Source of the DNA: Chionoecetes opilio
Taxonomy: Eukaryota; Arthropoda; Malacostraca; Decapoda; Majidae
Length of the DNA: 64,000 nt
Assembly: GCA_016584305.1 (NCBI GenBank)
Contig: JACEEZ010000091.1
Span: 1 to 64,000 of the forward strand
Direction of reading: 5' to 3'
The notes under the pieces: generated by a model
The model's input: the letters and a program-made list of their open reading frames with translations, nothing else
The model's database searches: none
What the model was told of the DNA's origin: nothing
Translations under genes and position numbers: made by a program
Shown: one piece after another, positions 22,964 to 34,238 of the stretch
Layout: every line of letters starts with the position of its first letter
How positions within the stretch are numbered: the first letter of the stretch is position 1

Positions 22964-23269
22964 TAAGAATACGTCATGATAGCGCTAAACATGTGTCACG
23001 ATAGAGTCACGATAGACCAACAAACTTTTCGCGGGAGCGCCGCACACGTGGCTGGACAATGCCTTCGCGCCCTTTAAACAAGCGGCGACACCTCGCTCCC
23101 CAAGCAAGCCATGTTGCCGGGCCCTTTAAAATCAAAGTAACTATGGTATAAGTTACTTTGTTTAAAATAACCGGCGGCGACACTCAATTTAAATGCATGG
23201 TGACCCTTCATCCCTACCTTCCCCCTCTTCCGCCTTCTCCCCCCTTTCTCATTCACCTCCACCCACCCT

Positions 23270-23460
23270 CTACTACCTCCTCCCTCACCACATGTGACAC
23301 CCATCCTCGACCCCCTATAACCATACTCCCTCACCACGCGTGACACCCTCCTCCCCCTTCTCCTACCCCCTCCTCCCTCACCACATGGTGACCCCCCCTC
23401 GACCCCTACCCCCATACTCCCTCACCACGCGGTGACACCCGCTCCCCTACTTCCTACCCC
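23270..23460. repeat. Pyrimidine-rich ~60-bp tandem repeat
   Basis: About three to four units containing CTCCCTCACCAC followed by TGACACCC (or GTGACCCC) and CCCCTCC runs. Flanking sequence to about 23,690 stays C/T-rich and non-coding. Confidence 0.65.
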
Positions 23461-23968
23461 TACTCCATAAACAGGGGGAGATGCCACCCAACCCTTGTAA
23501 CCACACATATCCCCACCAACACCAACGCCTTCTCCATCCCCAACCCTCCTCCTCCCCGTTTCCCCACCAACACCCCCTTTTTTATTACAACCCCCCCCTC
23601 CCCCGTTTTCCCCCTTCTCCATCACCAACACGTACCCACCACCGTTTCTCCCACCTTTATCTCTACCCCCCCTTCCTTCTCCATCACCATGGCAACATCC
23701 CCCACGTGTGAGGTTCTTGACGCTATCGTGATACGTTCATGGCACCGTCATGGCACAGTCGGGTTATCGTAGCTCTATCGTGACGACAAAATGACCGTTG
23801 ATTTTCCATTCCTGACCTAGTCTTACAGCTGTCCATGACTCCATCGTGACCATCTTAACGACCGTCATGACACATACGTACGGGCAGCGTGGACATTGTT
23901 GTGAGGCTATCGTGGTCTGCGTTTATCGTGGTCAAATTTCACGATAGCGTCAATAATTATATGATCAA

Positions 23969-26900
23969 ATGGGCCCCAGCATAACTACGTCACGGTTTGT
24001 TTACATCGGTGCATTGTGGGGATAAGGCGGGGTCGCCGCGGGTGGACCTACGAAGGGAAAACTACGGCGATGGAAGAATTTAGAAGTTATTTTGCGCGAA
24101 ATTGATATTCCAGGTGCTATATTACTGTGCTCTGTTCTCGCTGACAACACTATAGAGAAGACTGAGGTAATGGCTGATGTGCAGAGGCTTCTAAACCAAG
24201 AAAACAGAGTCATAACAGAGCTCGTCAAAAGGTAAGCAACTGGTAGGTACGTAATGTGTCCCTACCACTTGCTTACTTCTTATGAGACTCTGCTGGCGAC
24301 TGTTTTCCCTGGTTAGAAGCCTCTGCACATCAACCATCCCTCAGGTCTTCTCTAGTGTTGTCAGCGAGCACGGAAATATAGCACCTGGAATATCAATTTT
24401 CGCCCAAAACAACTAAAAAAAAAATCATCGTCGTAATCTTCTCTTTGTAGGCTGTACATATTCATGGTTATGATAGTATTAAAATCCCTTTATTAATTGA
24501 GTTCCTTTTGTTGTCTTTGATGTATAGTGCTACATCATGGTTTAAGTGTTACTTGACGAGCCAATGAATACTCTTGAGTCTATACCAACATCACCAACCT
24601 CTGCTTTGATTTATCTTATTACTCCATCCATAAACAAATTGCATAACCACGGTGACATTACCCATCCTTGCCTCATGGTACCTACATGGTACTGTCGTCT
24701 ACCGATATTTTTGTCCCTACACAAATCGGGAAAGCTCGCCGACAGTAATGGTTAGGTTGGTAATCCGGTCATTTCGCCATACCATAGTCATTTCGCCATA
24801 CCATAGTCATTTCGCCCACAGGTCATTTCGCTCACACTATGGAGTCATTTCGGCCCACACTATGGAGTCTATAGGAGCTAGGAGGTTAGGTTATATTTGT
24901 TAGTGTGTCGAGACCCCCAAACCCCCCGCTAGGAGGTTAGGTTAGATTTCTTTAGGTTAGGTTAGGGTAGGTTGATTTGGGTAGTTTAGGTTAGATTTGG
25001 TTAGGTTAGGTTAGATTAGATTTGGTTAGGTTAGGATAGGTTAAATTTGGTTAGGTTAGCTTAGGTTTAGATTTGGTTAGGCTAGTTATCGGTGGGTCAA
25101 GCCCCCTGCTAGGGTAGGTTAATTTTGGTTAGGTTAGGTTTATTTTGGTTAGGCAATTTCGTCATTTCGCCCACAAGACATTTCGTCCACATGTAAGTCA
25201 ATTCGCCCACATATAAGTCAATTCGCCCACTCTAAAGTCAATTCGCCCACACGATCCATGTCACGGAGTCATGTAACTATATCTTCCTCTGGCAGAAATG
25301 GAATGAACCACCAGTAACCTTGGGCGAAATGACGGTAAAATTCTAGTGTTTGCCCATACTCTCCCACTTCCCCCAAACAAGTTTGGGGACCTGTGGGAAT
25401 GCGGGGTTTTCGGGTGGGGAACAAATTATTCGTCGGAAACACGTAATTAAAGAGTTGTGTAGGGGGGTAAAATTCCCTAGATCTAGGGTAATTTCCTTAT
25501 ATCTAGAGAAAATTGCCTAACCAAAATAAACCTACACTAGCAGGGGGCTTGACCCACCGATAAACTAACCTAATCAAATCTAACCTAACCAAATCTAACC
25601 TATCCTAACCTAACCAATCTAATAGGTTAGATTTGGTTAGGTTTGTTAGCTTAGGTTAGATTTGGTTAGGTTAGGTTATCGGTGGGTCAAGCCCCCTGCT
25701 AGGGTAGGTTAATTTTGGTTAGGTTAGGTTTATTGTGGTTAGGCAATTTTCTCTAGATATAAGGAAATTACCCTAGATCTAGGAAATTTTACCCCCCTTA
25801 CACAACTCTTTAATTACGTGTTTCCGACGAAATAATTTGTTCCCCACCCGAAAACCCCGCACTCCCACAGGTCCCCAAACTTGTTTGGGGAAGTGGGAGA
25901 GTATGGGCAAACACTAGAAATTTACCGTCATTTCGCCCACGTGGTTCATTCCATTTCTGCCAGAGGAAGATATAGTTAATGACTCCGTGACATGGATCGT
26001 GTGGGCGAATTGACTCTTATATGTGGCGAATTGACTTACATGTGGACGAAATGTCTTGTGGGCGAAATGACGAAAATTGCCTAACCAAAATAAACCTAAA
26101 CCCAACCAAATTAACCTACCCTAGCAGGGGACTTGACCCACCGATATGCTAACCTAATCAAACCAAATTTAACCTATCCTAACCTAACCATATCTAAAAC
26201 CTAACCTAACCTAACCAAATCTAACCTAAACTACCCAAATCTAACCTACCCTAACCTAAAGAAATCTAACCTAACCTCCTAGCGGGGGGTTGGGGGTTCT
26301 CGTCACACTAAACAAATATACCTAACCTCCTAGCTCCTTTAGACTCCATAGTGTGGGCGAAATGACCGGATACCAACCTAACCATTACTGTCGGCGAGTT
26401 TTCCCGATTTGTGTAGGGACAAATATATATCGGTAGACGACATTACCATGCAAGTACCATGAGGCAAGGATGGGTAATGTCACCGTGGTTATGCAATTTG
26501 TTTATGGATGGAGTAATAAGATAAATCAAAGCAAAGGTTGGTGATGTTGGTATAGACTCAAGAGTATTCATTGGCTCGTCAAGTAACACTTAAACCATGA
26601 TGTAGCACTACTACATCAAAGACAACAAAAGGAACTCAATTAATAAGGATTTTAATACTATCATAACCATGAATATGTACAACCTACAAAGAGAAGACTA
26701 CGACGATGAAAAAAATTCGAGTTGTTTTGGGCGAAATTGATATTCCAGGTGCTATATTTCCGTGCTCGCTGACAACATAGAGAAGACCTGAGGTGATGGT
26801 TGATGTGCGAAGGCTTCTAGACCAGGAAAACAGCCACAGCAGAGTCTCATTAAGAAGTAAGCAAGTGGTAGGGACACATTACGTACCTACCAGTTGCTTA

Positions 26901-27165
26901 CCTTTTGACGAGGCTCTGTTATGACTCTGTTTTCTTGGTTTAGAAGCCTCTGCACATCAGCTATTACCTCTGGTCTTTTCTATAGTGTTGTCAGCGAGAA
27001 CAGAGCACAGTAAAAATAGCACCTGGAATATCAATTTCGCGCAAAATAACTCGAAATTCTTCCATCGCCGTAGTTTTCCCTTCGTAGGTCCACCCGCGGC
27101 GACCCGCCTTATCCCCACAATGCACCGATGTAAACAAACCGTGACGTAGTTATGGTAGGGTCCAT
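23969..27165. repeat. 3.2-kb imperfect palindrome with TTAGG-rich centre
   Basis: The left arm (23,969 to about 25,620) pairs with the right arm (about 25,622-27,165) along nearly its whole length. Anchors: ATAACTACGTCACGGTTTG at 23,981 with its complement ending at about 27,155; CCCAAACAAGTTTGGGG near 25,372 and 25,880; ACTGTCGTCTACCGATAT near 24,690 and the complement near 26,430. The outer part of each arm contains its own smaller inverted repeat (24,110-24,400 and 26,740-27,030). The central third is dense in GGTTAGGTTAG and its complement and in TCATTTCGCCCACA motifs. Confidence 0.88.
24024..24230 (+). pseudogene. Possible captured exon in the palindrome arm
   Basis: An open frame of ~68 codons with no early ATG reads through GAILLCSVLADN and VMADVQRLLNQENRVITE and ends at AAAAG|GTAAGC, a good splice-donor match. 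Partial, damaged copies of the same coding-like sequence lie inverted at about 24,250-24,400 and in both orientations in the right arm. I do not recognise a family. It may be a captured host exon or chance. Confidence 0.3.
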
Positions 27166-27213
27166 TGGTGGCGCTATCGTGGCTCGATTATGGAATGTGT
27201 GACGGGGGCTTAA

Positions 27214-28170
27214 GGGGCGCGGCGGCAGCACAGACATGAATCGTACAGCAAATATGAGAGTAACTTACATTTAGGTCTGGTTTTAATGAAAATTCACTTA
27301 GTAACGTATTGCAAATAACCTATGACTTTTTATTATGATATATTTGTTAGTAGTGTATCAATTATGCTGTGTCTCTAAAGACATCATGCACCTGGCAGTG
27401 AATGTCTGTGGGTGCTGCAGCTCCGCAGCCCTATGCCACGAGCCGCCACTGCCCATCATGGCTGGATGGACAAGGGCTTGGGTATTAATTAAGGAAAAGG
27501 GCGCCACTATAACCTTCAGTCTGCTACGGAGACGTGCGTGGTGGTGTCTGGCATCGCTAGTCGCTACCCGCGCGGGTGAGATGCCGCAGCTCACCACACT
27601 TATCCCATCACCCCAAAAGAATTATCACCACAAGCGACTAGGTTTGTTATATGGCCTAGTTTCGTTTGTATACTTGCCCTGTTCAGTTCTTGAGTCAGAA
27701 AACATCATATATACTCAATCTATGAGTATTTTTATGTATATTGCGTCCTCAACACCACCTTATAGGCAGTTGCCTTGTTTTGACAACTTAACGTCTTTAT
27801 GTACGTCATCAATCTCCACGCAGAATACCAAAACAGCTGATGACAGTCGCTAAGTTGTTTAGCATGGACGTTAGCGTCTCTGAATGTGGCCCCTGGTGGC
27901 GGATAGCACAACAGGACAGGCGGACAGGACACAGCCGCCGCCACCACCCCCACCTCGGCCTGTACTTCATAACACCACTGGAGTCTGGACGTCACTGCAG
28001 GTAAAACTTAGTGAATGGCGTGGCGTGCGAGCGAGTGTGTGTTGATGAGGAGGAAGAGGTGGGCAATGACGTGTGTGTGTGTTTCCTGTGGCCAAGATGA
28101 GAGCGACTGGCTAGCTTGGTTGGGAGTTGTGGGTGTCATGGCGACCCACCGAACCCCTCCTCGTTTTGTT
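27214..28170. other. Non-coding stretch with a weak SINE-body match
   Basis: CACTGCCCATCATGGCTGGA with GGACAAGGGCTTGGGT near 27,446-27,482 weakly resembles the tRNA-Val-like SINE body. Otherwise no gene or repeat is recognised. Confidence 0.4.
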
Positions 28171-28255
28171 TCGTGGTGGCGCTTTGTATAGTCATTAACC
28201 TTGTCGTTGGTACTTGCAAAGTGTCTAGATAGGATCAAAGTATCTTATCTTATCC
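28171..28255 (+). mobile_element. 3' fragment of the second SINE
   Basis: Body from TCGTGGTGGCGCTTTG to the TATCTTATCTTATC tail matches the 3' half of 6,437-6,612. The tRNA-like head is absent. Confidence 0.75.
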
Positions 28256-29590
28256 TCGTTTTGTTCTCACTTCATGCCCTGCGAGGGTGTTGTATGGGTT
28301 GGGCGTGGCCTTTAGAGCCCCTGGCGTCGACGGAAATGTAGTGGTGATGGTGGTGATGGTGGTGAAGGCTGGACCCATTGCCCCGGCGTTCCCTTCCTGC
28401 TGGTCTGTTGGAAGCAGACTGCTTCAGTTTCCTTCTTGGGGATTACTTTGACACTCTAGCTTCTTTTCGTTATATGTACAGCCAATACACGATCGGTGGT
28501 CTTAAGTATACTGAACGTTTCGTTTTCATCATAAGGAGTATTTCTAGCCCTTACAACAGCCGTCGCAAATTAGAAATAACAGGGGGCTCTTGGGGGCGAA
28601 CCCCCCCCCCACCCCCACCCCCCACCCCCATCGAGGTTATGTTACGTAATCAATGCCTTGGTTAGGTTAGTGAACTAGCAGCGGGGCCTGGGGGTTATAT
28701 CAGGAGAGTATTGGTTGAAACCATATCTACCTATATTTTGTCAGATATATCCAAGATCGTATTCTGTCCTCTGGGTTGTATCAGTGATGTAAACAGTTTT
28801 CAGTTATTATCTGGCTTGGTGAAAAGCTTTTGTTTCAATTTAATCTTACCATCAGGCGGCTGCAGTATATAATAGTGCTGAATAAGATACCATTGTCCCT
28901 CTCACTGTAAGACTGACAACGTCCGGTCCTTAGGCAGAGAGGGAGACACTTATGTATACTGTGTGACGAGCCATTAAAAAGAAAAGAAAAATATATAAAT
29001 CAGACCAGCGTTTGTTGATGTTAACGTTAAATCATCATTACAACTTTATAACAATCCCACAGACAACTAATCCATGAATTATGATATTTTGAATATTACC
29101 AACTTCTGAATATTACTATTATTATCCTTTACAGAAGTTTAATTATTTTCTTAGCATCATATAATGTAAGAAAACAGCCTTGTCGTCCTTCCCTTATCCC
29201 GTCACGTCACCGAGGAACAAATACAATCTTTGCACAGCAAGGAAGACTTGGCCGAGGTGAGCCAAGACGTCTGTGGCAACGCTGAGACAACAAGTCTCCA
29301 CCAGCGTGTTGCGTCTGCGTGGCGTTGTGGGAGGCAAACAGCGGCGGCGGCGCCTTGATGAGCCATTAGTTACGCCTCAATGGTCTTCCTCATCGTCAAA
29401 GATGGAAGTTATGGACCATTGATTCCATTTATTGGGATACAATGGACAGGCGCAATGATCTCATCGCTAATTACTGATGTAAACGCCTGCAGGTATCCGG
29501 TGCTCTCCATCCCAAGTTGATGACCTATTACCGTGACAACACAGTGAAGGCGAGGGTGCGAGGCGGTTCCCAAGGGCGGCGAGACAGTGA
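28256..29590. other. Stretch without recognisable genes
   Basis: Contains a GGTGATGGTGGTG run near 28,340, a poly-C tract near 28,600-28,630 and ordinary A/T-rich sequence. Short frames have no family resemblance that I can see. Confidence 0.45.
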
Positions 29591-29598
29591 CAACGAGC

Positions 29599-29599
<1 letters not shown>

Positions 29600-29636
<37 letters not shown>

Positions 29637-29715
29637 GCGTGTGCGTGTGCGTGTGCGTGTGCGTGTGCGTGTGCGTGTGCGTGTGCGTGCGCGTGTGTGT
29701 GCGCGCGCGCGCGCG
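29600..29715. repeat. (GT)n/(GTGTGC)n microsatellite
   Basis: Pure GT run, then GTGTGC hexamers, then a GC run. Cys/Val and Ala/His frames across it are artefacts. Confidence 0.97.
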
Positions 29716-29859
29716 GACAAACCTCTACGGAGACGTACGGCTTTGTTTCCATTGCTGCCGACCGACCTGTGCGTACATATTCGACTCTTGACTGACTTGT
29801 GGACAAAATATATGCATACTTTCCCTTTGCCTTCAAAATCCGCTGAACATATTTATATT

Positions 29860-30560
29860 CACCTTGCAAATGTATTTTACAGCATTGGTCCTCCAGAAAA
29901 GATTTTAACTGAGCAGGGAAGGGAGCTTTGTAATGAACTGAATGCTGCACTATTTTCTCTTTCAGGTCAAGCATCTGGTTACCTTAGCTTACCACCCTCA
30001 GACCAATGGCCAGGATGAACGGACCAACCAAACCTTGAAAGGAATATTGAGAAATTGGTCAATGATAACAGAGATGATTGGGACAGGCATTTAATGCAGC
30101 TCTATTTGGAATTAGAACTGCTGTGCAGAGTTCTACAAAATATACGTACTCTCTTTTTCTTGATGTTTGGTAGAGAGGCCAGGCTGTTTTCTGAGCTTCG
30201 ACAAGATGACTGTTAATGAGGTTAATGAAACTCTTTGTTCAAGTGTATCAGACCAAGATGTTGTTTCAAGAGTCAAGACTGTCAGTATTTCATATAAAAG
30301 TAGATGAAAATATTGCAAAAGCACAATAAAAAAAAGTGAAGCATTATGGCCTCAAAAAGAGTAAAGGACACAAATCATTAAATGTTTTAAATTGGAATGA
30401 AGGTCTTGCGTAAGAACCGCAGAAAAACAGGAAGAAAAGGTTCACGACTGGCTTGGATCTAATGAGATTTATAATCTCTAGTAATATTGTTCAACTTTCC
30501 CACAATGGAAAGGTCCTTGCAAACAAGATATCAGTGACACACAAAACCCTACCAAGAACC
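29860..30560 (+). pseudogene. Gypsy-type integrase remnant
   Basis: Frames together show the catalytic-core tail of a retroviral-type integrase as used by Ty3/gypsy elements and Ginger-type DNA transposons: GPPEKILTEQGRELCNEL (the usual Asp of DQGREF is Glu-Gln here), then AYHPQTNGQDERTNQTL in another frame near 29,990-30,045 (with the core Glu in DER), then DDWDRHLMQLY and LMFGREARLFSELR near 30,160-30,200. Further on, GRKGSRLAW and HNGKVLANKISV (about 30,430-30,540) resemble the C-terminal SH3-like tail. At least three frame changes and stops make it inactive. The N-terminal zinc domain is not seen. Confidence 0.7.
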
Positions 30561-30569
30561 TAGTAATGC

Positions 30570-31300
30570 TTGTGGGCCTGCACACTGCACAGCTTTCAAT
30601 TCCAGCACCCATATCATCTCATTTTCAAGGACCAATGACTGCCAATATATCCTCTATGGTTAAGGTTCACGTGCCAAATTCACGGGACTGCATGAGAATA
30701 CTGGCCATGTCTACCGGTAAGATTGGAAAGATGCTTTAACAAATTTTGATGTCATAATGTTTTTGTGTTTATTGAGTCAGTGTATAACGAAGTATTGATA
30801 TATGCAATGGTTTATATCAGTTGATAGAAATTCAAATGCATTTACAGTAGGTGTTTTGTTAAAAATCCATTTTTTTCAGTAACCACCGAGTGTGCTGCCG
30901 TGGCTGGTGATGAGGTAGCTATGGGTTCAGCCCCCGGGGGTCCACAACCTAAGGAAATGTCTTCTTGAAAAAAGGATAGACGTAGGTTAGGATATAAAAG
31001 AGGTACGAAAAAAGGATAGTCTGTAACCAGGATTGGTATGGAACATATTTAGTTTATTGGTGGTCTTGTAGTTGTCAAAAATTTGTCACAAATTTTCAGT
31101 ATTATGGACTACCTCACTTCAGGTCAAGCATCCCACATGTTGCTAATAACATGACCATTTTCAGAAACCTCTGGGTGTGTTGTCCTGGCTGATGAGGCTA
31201 CTGTGGTCTCAGTCCCTGGAGGCCCAGAACTTCAAGAAATGTCACCTTTAAAAAGGATGAGGCATTTCTCTGTGAATTCTTGTCACCATGACTGGTAAGG
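30570..31300 (+). pseudogene. Exon-like segments with splice signals, two related
   Basis: Three segments look like internal exons: one ending at CTACCG|GTAAGA (about 30,717), one from TTTTTTCAG|TAACCACCGAG (about 30,881-30,985), and one from CATTTTCAG|AAACCTCTGGG (about 31,165-31,296) ending at GACTG|GTAAGG. The second and third are related in sequence (shared CCTGGAGGCCCAGAAC-like core and AAGAAATGTC). This suggests an intron-containing gene or an intron-bearing transposon with a duplicated exon. No domain recognised. Confidence 0.4.
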
Positions 31301-31688
31301 GGAGCTTCTAGTGTGTTTAGGAGTTTGTTTCATGAAATTTGTATGAATTATTCTCTGTATCTAAGTCGCAGCTTCTCTTTACCTTGTCAAATATCCTTAT
31401 TGTTTGCTTTTCTGTTAAAGCATCAAAGAAAACACAGTTCACATCACGAGGCTCAAGGAGACAACCGATGATATCAAACCAGGACTCTTGAAACAAGCCA
31501 CGTCAAACTGTTGAACACTACAAATTACACACTTCAGAGAAGAGAGATTTTTCAAGAATAACTCTCCATCCCCTCTGTCTGGCTAAGTGACACAGTTATG
31601 GATGCTGCTCAATTAATCAATCAATCAATCTCAATCAATTTTGGTTCAGTAGTTTCCATCCATAACTGGATTTCAGAGTTGTTGTTTA

Positions 31689-31976
31689 TTGCAGGGGTAC
31701 TCCAGTGGTGGCTATGTGACTAGCGGCATGCCATTTGTGCAGCTAATGAATGTTAAGAATAACCATTGGGTTTGTCTGAGCAATTTTGTAGTGGATCACG
31801 TAACCCCTGTAGTTAAATATTATGATAGCACTCCTAGTAATAGTAATCTCAATTTTAATGTTCCTGAAATTTTCCAGAAAATAAATGCCTCCTTACTGTT
31901 TCTTGAGAACCAAAACGAGCTGACAGTACGGATACCTAACGTAAGGCCTCATTGTCTGCCTACTGCTCAGCAGTAA
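31689..31976 (+). pseudogene. Possible C48/Ulp1-type protease fragment
   Basis: The 95-residue frame contains VQLMNVKNNHWVCLSNF, then VKYYDSTPSN. A His-Trp motif after a hydrophobic strand followed ~20-25 residues later by YDS is characteristic of Ulp1/SENP-like cysteine proteases (catalytic His and Asp). The expected catalytic Cys motif would follow the final NVRPH region, but the frame stops at TAQQ. A neighbouring frame (about 31,970-32,078) stays open with VVGAAVKGSDHYGGL. It lies downstream of the integrase remnant, and such proteases are known in some transposons, so both may belong to one element. Confidence 0.4.
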
Positions 31977-32240
31977 ATGATAAATCAATCGTAAGATCAG
32001 CACGACATAAGGTTGTGGGAGCCGCGGTGAAGGGATCAGATCATTATGGTGGCCTCAGGGAGATGATCAATGAAAAGTAGAAATTCGATTTTTCAGATAA
32101 TATAGGAAAAAACATATTTTCAAAAGAAGAATTGGTAGATGAAAGTGTTAGAAGGAAATGTACGAAGAGTGTGATTGATTATTTAGTAATGATTGCAAAG
32201 GAAATAGTACAGAAAAGAAAACGGGGAGCATGTAATCCAG

Positions 32241-34238
32241 TTTCGGTCCAAGTACTTGTACTTGCAATTTTGCCCCAGGCAAAAGGCAAAGTACTTGTAC
32301 TTGGACCCAACTTTACAAAACTTTGACCAAAAACTAAACCTTTGTACAAAACTTTGAGTACTTGGACTTGACATTTAAAAATACAAAGTACTTGTACTTG
32401 AAAAAATCAAGTACTTGTCCAGTACATGTAAGCAAACTCCTTTTATTCCCACTCCATCCCAGTGTGCACCTCCATGCCACATGCCCACCACAGAGTAACA
32501 TTAGCACTTCCACCGCCCTTGCTGCAGTCTGCCATTGGCCACGCCACAGACTTGTATGCTGCATTATATGTATAATATTATTAGGATTATTTACTGTCCT
32601 GAATTTCTTTGAATTGTTGTGATTTGACTTTACGTCTTGACATACTTGCCCTGACGTGACGTACCGGACCTCGGTGCGGGTGCGCTAGCTTTAGCCTAGG
32701 CTCGTGGGACACACACACAAAAAAAAGTACTTGTACTTAAAGTAATCGTCCAGACCATTACATCATTCCTGATTGTATGTAGTTAGAGTATAACCATTAT
32801 CGAGTGTATCAACAATATGTTGTCACTTTTTGCATCCAGTCAGCCGTTTTTTAATAATCCGCAATCAAAATCTGCAAATTCCCCGAGCTTCGAAAACGCT
32901 GCTGGCAACTGGCAGACGATGCGCCACGGCTCGGTGACATCACTGAAGATGGTCTCCTCTTCCCGCGCTAATCCAGAAGCACGTAAACACAAAGAGCCAA
33001 ATATAGTACTTGAAGAATTTTGGATGTTTCTGATAGATTTTTTTTGCGATATGGTATACACATGCATCCTTGATGGGTGCAGCAAGAAAGATGTCCCTTT
33101 CCAGAGAAGTTTGCACACGTATCAGACCAATAGGCGAGAAATGTGTAAAAAATGTTTGCGTCGGATGGACGTTGGTGTGTTGGGGTGAAGGTAGGGAGAT
33201 GGGGCTGGGTGTTGGTGGTGAGTGTTGGTGGTGGGGAAGGGGGTGGGTGTTCGGTGGTGGGGAAGGGGGTGGGTGTTCGGTGGTTGGGGGAAGGGAGTTA
33301 GTGGTTGGGGAAGGGGATGGGTGTTGGTGGTTGGGGAAGGGGGTGGGTGTTAGTGGTGGGGGAAGGGGATGGTAGTTAGTGGTGGGGGAAGGGGGTGGGT
33401 GTTGGTGGTGGGGAAAGGGGGTGGGTGTTGGTGGTTGGGGAAGTGGGTGGATGTTGGTGGTTGGGGAAGGGGGTGGGTGTTGGTGGTTAGGGAAGGAGAT
33501 GGGTGTTGGTGGTTGGGGAAGTGGGTGGTGTTGGTGGTTGGGGAAGGGGGTGGGTGTTGGTGGTTGGGGAAGGGGGTGGGTGTTGGTGGTTGGGGAAAGG
33601 GGTGAATGTTGGTGGTTGGGGAAGGGGTGGGTGTTGGTGGTTGGGAAAGGGGATAGGTGTTGGAACTGGATATGTGGGTGGGAACGGGGGGTGGGTGTTG
33701 GGGATGGGTGTTGGAACTGGATATGTGGGTGGGAACGGGGGTGGTGTAGGGGGATGTGGGTTGGGGAAGGGGATGGGTGTTGGAGGTGGGGATGTGGGTG
33801 GAAACAGGGATGGGTGATGTGGGTGGGTGTTGGGGATGAAGTAGAGTGAATAATAGCAGATTCTTGAAGGACTCTAGCATCCCCTCTCTCTCTCTCTCTC
33901 TCTCTCTCGGTGATACACTTCTGTGACGTCATCAATAATATTCGCGGGCCTGTTGGAGGGATGAAACATTTTTTCCCGCGCTTTTTACAAAAGTCGTGTT
34001 TTTACGGAAATATGGCGTGGAAATTAATTATTTTTTTGTGGATTAAGTGTTTTGAATGAACATTCAACATATTTATGCAAAAAAAAATGGGTCTCGACGA
34101 TTACTTTAAGTACCTTGTCATGTACTTGGACTTGGACTTAAGTACCTTGCAAATCTGCTATACTTGTTTTTTGACTTGAACTTAAAAAAATTTACAGCAC
34201 TTGTACCTGAACTTAAGTACTTGGACCCAAGCAAGAGC
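32241..34238. mobile_element. hAT-like element (2.0 kb) with AAGTACTTG repeats
   Basis: TAATCCAG (GTAATCCAG with the extra base) flanks both ends at 32,233-32,240 and 34,240-34,247, the 8-bp target duplication expected for hAT. GGTCCAAGTACTT near 32,246 is inverted near 34,218-34,230. AAGTACTTGTACTTG variants crowd both subterminal regions (32,250-32,430, 32,728-32,745, 34,100-34,225). There is no hAT transposase; the one longer frame (32,817-33,188) has no recognisable domain. The interior carries a G-rich minisatellite and a CT tract. It interrupts the decayed gene-like sequence on either side. Confidence 0.75.
33180..33840. repeat. ~24-bp G-rich minisatellite
   Basis: Units of the type GTTGGTGGTTGGGGAAGGGG with GTGG variants, about 25 copies. 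Every unit carries two to three G-runs, so quadruplex formation on the plus strand is plausible. All long frames across it (Gly/Trp/Val one way, Pro/Thr/His the other) are artefacts. Confidence 0.93.

Larger units (their letters stand above)
21990..27210. mobile_element. 5.2-kb Harbinger-like element with TAA target duplication
   Basis: The left end AGCCCCCTTCACACATTCCA at 21,990 is the inverted complement (one mismatch) of the right end at about 27,191-27,210. TAA flanks both sides (21,987-21,989 and 27,211-27,213). TAA/TTA duplications with short TIRs are the PIF/Harbinger hallmark. No transposase or Myb-like partner frame is seen. It contains a nested MITE (22,353-22,963), pyrimidine-rich minisatellite and a 3.2-kb palindrome. 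Subterminal regions are packed with ATCGTGA/TCACGAT motifs. Confidence 0.7.

Noticed and set aside
24880..25760. Chromosome-end telomere
   Set aside because: TTAGG tracts are short, imperfect, present in both orientations and at the centre of a palindrome, with other sequence on both sides.
32817..33188. 123-residue frame in the hAT-like element
   Set aside because: No zinc-BED, RNase-H-like or dimerisation motif of hAT transposases; overlapped by an opposite-strand frame; kept only as part of the element.
32940..33935. 331-residue Pro/Thr/His protein
   Set aside because: Reverse translation of the G-rich minisatellite; no start context or conserved residues.
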